From positions 1 through 15,304 of the forward strand of contig SLNX01000197.1 in NCBI GenBank assembly GCA_007132825.1: a stretch of DNA of 15,304 bases, given 5' to 3'. Numbering within the stretch: position 1 is the first letter of the stretch; each line of letters begins with the position of its first letter. Source of the stretch: Bacteroidales bacterium. Its GTDB lineage: Bacteria > Bacteroidota > Bacteroidia > Bacteroidales > UBA7960. Of this stretch, positions 13,136 through 15,304 are shown one piece after another. Under the pieces are notes generated by a model. That model worked only from the letters and a program-made list of their open reading frames with translations. It was not told where the DNA came from and searched no databases. A program made the translations under genes and the position numbers.

Positions 13136-15040
13136 TTGAACTTAAACGCCATCTTGCTAAAATATTGGGGTTTTTCCTCCTTCCGGCCCATGCAGGAGGA
13201 TATCATCAGGTCGGTTATTGAAGGAAATGATACCCTGGCACTTCTTCCCACGGGTGGTGGAAAGTCGTTATGCTATCAGGTTCCTGGGATGGCAAAGGAT
13301 GGACTGTGCATTGTGGTTACCCCTCTTATTGCCCTCATGAAAGACCAGGTTCAGGCGCTTAAATCGAAAGGGATCAAAGCAGTTGGGATCTATCATGGTT
13401 TAAGTAAGGTTGAGATCGATAATGCGATTGACAATTGCGTGTATGGAGATGTGAAATTCCTTTACCTGAGTCCTGAGCGGTTGGTTACTGATATGATGCG
13501 CAGCCGTTTGCGGAAAATGAATGTCAGCCTGCTGGCGATTGATGAAGCACATTGCATTTCCCAATGGGGGTACGACTTTCGTCCACCCTACCTGCGCATT
13601 GCCGAGATCAGGGAGTTGATCCCGAATACCCCCGTGATGGCGCTTACAGCCACAGCAACCAAACAGGTTGTTGCTGATATACAGGATAAACTTCATTTCA
13701 GGAATCCAAATATCTTTCAGAAAAGCTTTGAGCGTAAGAATCTGGCTTATATGGTCTTCAGAGAGGAAGACAAGCTGAACAAACTTCTGAAGATCTGCAA
13801 TAAACAAAGTGGTGTTGGTGTTGTGTATGTGCGAAACAGGCGAAGAACCCGTGAGATATCCGATTGGCTTAAGCAGCAAAATGTGAGTGCCGACTTCTAT
13901 CACGCCGGCCTAACTGCAGCGGAGAGAGATGCAAAACAGGATGCCTGGATGAAAGAGAGAACCAGGGTCATCGTTTCTACGAATGCCTTTGGGATGGGGA
14001 TCGATAAACCCAATGTGCGTTTTGTGGCACATATGGATCTACCTGACAGTCCCGAAGCCTATTTTCAGGAGGCAGGCCGCGGCGGACGCGATGGCAAAAA
14101 AGCCTATGCCATTTTGCTTATCAATGATTCCGACACCGATAGCCTGAAGCAGTTCCACGAACGCTCCTATCCACCACTGAAGGAGATTAAAAAGGTGTAT
14201 AATTGCCTGGGCAATTATTTTCAACTGGCGATAGGGAGCGGAAAGGATCAAAGCTTCCCTTTTGATGTTTTTGCTTTTTCCAAAAATTATAATCTGAATC
14301 CCTTTTTAATCTATGCAGCCATCGGCTTTCTGGAAAAGGAGGGGTATCTGGCAAGCTCAGATGCCCTGGCCAACCCTTCCCGCCTCATGTTTGTGGTAAA
14401 CAATGAAGAATTGTACCGGTTTCAGGTGGCCAATCCACGCTTCAATCCTTTTGTCAAAATGTTGCTGCGTTCGTTTACAGGGCTTTTTACCGAATTTACA
14501 CGAATAAGAGAAGAGGATATTGCCCGCCGCACAGGGATGTCAAAGGAGGCCGTATGCAAAACCCTGCAGGAACTTCATCAAATGAATATTCTGTATTATA
14601 AGGAGCAAAATGAGAAACCGGTAATCACATTTCTTGAAGAACGTTTGGCTGCATCAGACTTACAGATGTCAAAAGAGGTATATAGGGAACGCAAACTGTT
14701 CGCCAGAAAAAGGATGGAGGCGATGATCGATTATGTGTCATCAGGAACTAAATGCCGAAGCCTTTTTCTGCTTGCCTATTTCGGCGAAAAAGGAAAGAAA
14801 CGCTGCGGCCAGTGTGATGTGTGCCTGGAACGGAACCGCGCAGGTGTGTCTGCATATGAATTCGACAAGGTGCTTAAAACAATCAAACCCCTGATCCTCT
14901 CCGGAAATCATTCCCTGGAAACACTTCTTAACGATATGGACCTGATGCTCCCTGAAGAAAAGATCCTGAACGTGATCCGCTACCTGATCGATAACGAGAA
15001 GATTGCAGAAGATGAGGATGGACTGCTTCAGTGGAAATGA
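13136..15040 (+). CDS. recQ: RecQ family ATP-dependent DNA helicase
   Basis: RecQ is a 3'-5' superfamily 2 helicase acting in recombination and repair. The 634-residue protein has motif 0 GFSSFRPMQEDII (12-24), Walker A TGGGKS (39-44), DEAH (136-139), TATATK, motif VI QEAGRGGRDG (311-320), and a zinc site of four cysteines (540, 557, 560, 563) in CRSLFLLAYFGE and KRCGQCDVC. About 70 residues follow with no recognisable HRDC domain, which fits the shorter of the RecQ types found in Bacteroidota. The start is a TTG at 13136. An in-frame TAA lies at 13121-13123 with no ATG between, and the first ATG (residue 19) would cut into motif 0. The TGA stop is the first part of a dispersed hairpin element. 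Confidence 0.94.
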   Translation: MNLNAILLKYWGFSSFRPMQEDIIRSVIEGNDTLALLPTGGGKSLCYQVPGMAKDGLCIVVTPLIALMKDQVQALKSKGIKAVGIYHGLSKVEIDNAIDNCVYGDVKFLYLSPERLVTDMMRSRLRKMNVSLLAIDEAHCISQWGYDFRPPYLRIAEIRELIPNTPVMALTATATKQVVADIQDKLHFRNPNIFQKSFERKNLAYMVFREEDKLNKLLKICNKQSGVGVVYVRNRRRTREISDWLKQQNVSADFYHAGLTAAERDAKQDAWMKERTRVIVSTNAFGMGIDKPNVRFVAHMDLPDSPEAYFQEAGRGGRDGKKAYAILLINDSDTDSLKQFHERSYPPLKEIKKVYNCLGNYFQLAIGSGKDQSFPFDVFAFSKNYNLNPFLIYAAIGFLEKEGYLASSDALANPSRLMFVVNNEELYRFQVANPRFNPFVKMLLRSFTGLFTEFTRIREEDIARRTGMSKEAVCKTLQELHQMNILYYKEQNEKPVITFLEERLAASDLQMSKEVYRERKLFARKRMEAMIDYVSSGTKCRSLFLLAYFGEKGKKRCGQCDVCLERNRAGVSAYEFDKVLKTIKPLILSGNHSLETLLNDMDLMLPEEKILNVIRYLIDNEKIAEDEDGLLQWK

Positions 15041-15103
15041 TATTTCGGTTCACAGGTCAAACACACAGGTCAATCCCTGTGTGTACGATAGGAGTATTCT
15101 TAA
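15040..15103 (+). repeat. Dispersed hairpin element, copy 2
   Basis: This is the same element as at 6408-6458, beginning on the last base of the recQ stop codon. It has a 13-base insertion (ACACACAGGTCAA) that duplicates the left arm, so CACAGGTCAA occurs twice. The inner arm ACACACAGG (15061-15069) pairs perfectly with CCTGTGTGT (15076-15084) around the loop TCAATC, a stronger hairpin than in copy 1. It leads directly into a hexamer array. It separates two converging genes. Confidence 0.9.
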
Positions 15104-15144
15104 CCTTAATCTCAATCTCAATCTCAATCTCAATCTTAACCTTA
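15097..15144 (+). repeat. Hexamer tandem array, consensus AYCTYA, 8 units
   Basis: The units are TTCTTA, ACCTTA, four of ATCTCA, ATCTTA and ACCTTA. It has the same consensus as the array at 6452-6511 but a different order of variants, with no G on the plus strand. It ends five bases before the stop codon of the converging gene at the right edge. Confidence 0.95.
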
Positions 15145-15149
15145 ACCTA

Positions 15150-15304
15150 TCAACAGGGTTTTTGCATATTATTAGATGAAAACTGCTTGATGCATTCGGC
15201 ACAATCACCCGAAAAATGATCGCATGCTGAGCTTTTTCTTTTTGGTTTGATGAAGAAGTACTTATAGATCTTGTATCCGGCCCAAATTGTAGCTGCCAGC
15301 AAGA
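15150..15304 (-). CDS. FeoB-associated Cys-rich membrane protein, 3' part (start beyond window)
   Basis: Read on the minus strand, an open frame enters from the right edge and ends at TGA (15150-15152). The visible 50 residues are a hydrophobic segment (LLAATIWAGYKIYKYFF), a basic patch (KPKRK), and a Cys-rich tail with Cys in the pattern C-x6-C-x2-C (CDHFSGDCAEC) plus a final Cys. This plan of one membrane helix followed by a short Cys cluster fits the small proteins encoded after feoB in Bacteroidota, which would help ferrous iron uptake. If right, feoB should lie just beyond the right edge on the minus strand. The tail is somewhat longer than I would expect. Confidence 0.6.
   Translation of the reverse strand, partial: LLAATIWAGYKIYKYFFIKPKRKSSACDHFSGDCAECIKQFSSNNMQKPC

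Noticed and set aside
13400..13903. Minus-strand open frame of 167 codons inside recQ
   Set aside because: It is opposite the helicase domain with intact motifs; the translation has no recognisable features.
15031..15219. Plus-strand open frame across the second hairpin and hexamer array
   Set aside because: It overlaps the end of recQ and translates the repeat (Ser-Ile, Leu-Thr), then runs antisense to the Cys-rich membrane protein gene.

Overview
The window looks like a piece of a Bacteroidota chromosome, probably Bacteroidales or a relative. This is inferred from protein families and gene order, not from a search. The indicators are the rsfS-ftsH-LUD-DUF2007-cdsA-psd gene string, a DUF3822 gene overlapping rsmD, a short RecQ, a thioredoxin-like lipoprotein/secreted protein of the TlpA type, and TAnnTTTG promoter elements. 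No phage, plasmid, IS, CRISPR, tRNA or rRNA was seen. No gene-free gap exceeds 300 bases.

Layout. 1-809 (minus, cut by the left edge) is a malate/L-lactate dehydrogenase of the Ldh_2 family. 1039-3576 (plus) is a likely operon: a conserved-looking membrane-anchored protein, a DUF3822 protein, rsmD and coaD. 3672-5081 (plus) encodes an exported thioredoxin-fold protein that converges on a NUDIX hydrolase gene (5086-5712, minus). The NUDIX gene diverges from pyrE (5766-6404) and a SRPBCC protein (6515-6916). birA (6931-7680, minus) diverges from the long plus-strand group rsfS, ftsH, LUD/LutC-like, DUF2007, cdsA and psd (7828-12955). recQ (13136-15040) has its own promoter. The right edge (15150-15304, minus) holds the 3' end of a FeoB-associated Cys-rich membrane protein gene. 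Most of this is housekeeping: ribosome maturation and silencing, CoA, UMP, biotin and phospholipid synthesis, membrane proteolysis and DNA repair.

The unusual part is a set of short-period tandem repeats in the gaps. Heptamer arrays lie at 3561-3627, 10331-10428 and 10510-10537. Hexamer arrays (AYCTYA) lie at 6452-6511 and 15097-15144. Both hexamer arrays follow the same roughly 50-bp hairpin element (6408-6458 and 15040-15103), which starts at or within 3 bases of the stop codon of pyrE and of recQ. The heptamer arrays run into the ends of coaD and ftsH and supply their stop codons. Behind the ftsH array an open, protein-like stretch continues in the ftsH frame, as if the array had cut off an older C-terminal tail. 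This hairpin-plus-array family is the best candidate here for something undescribed.
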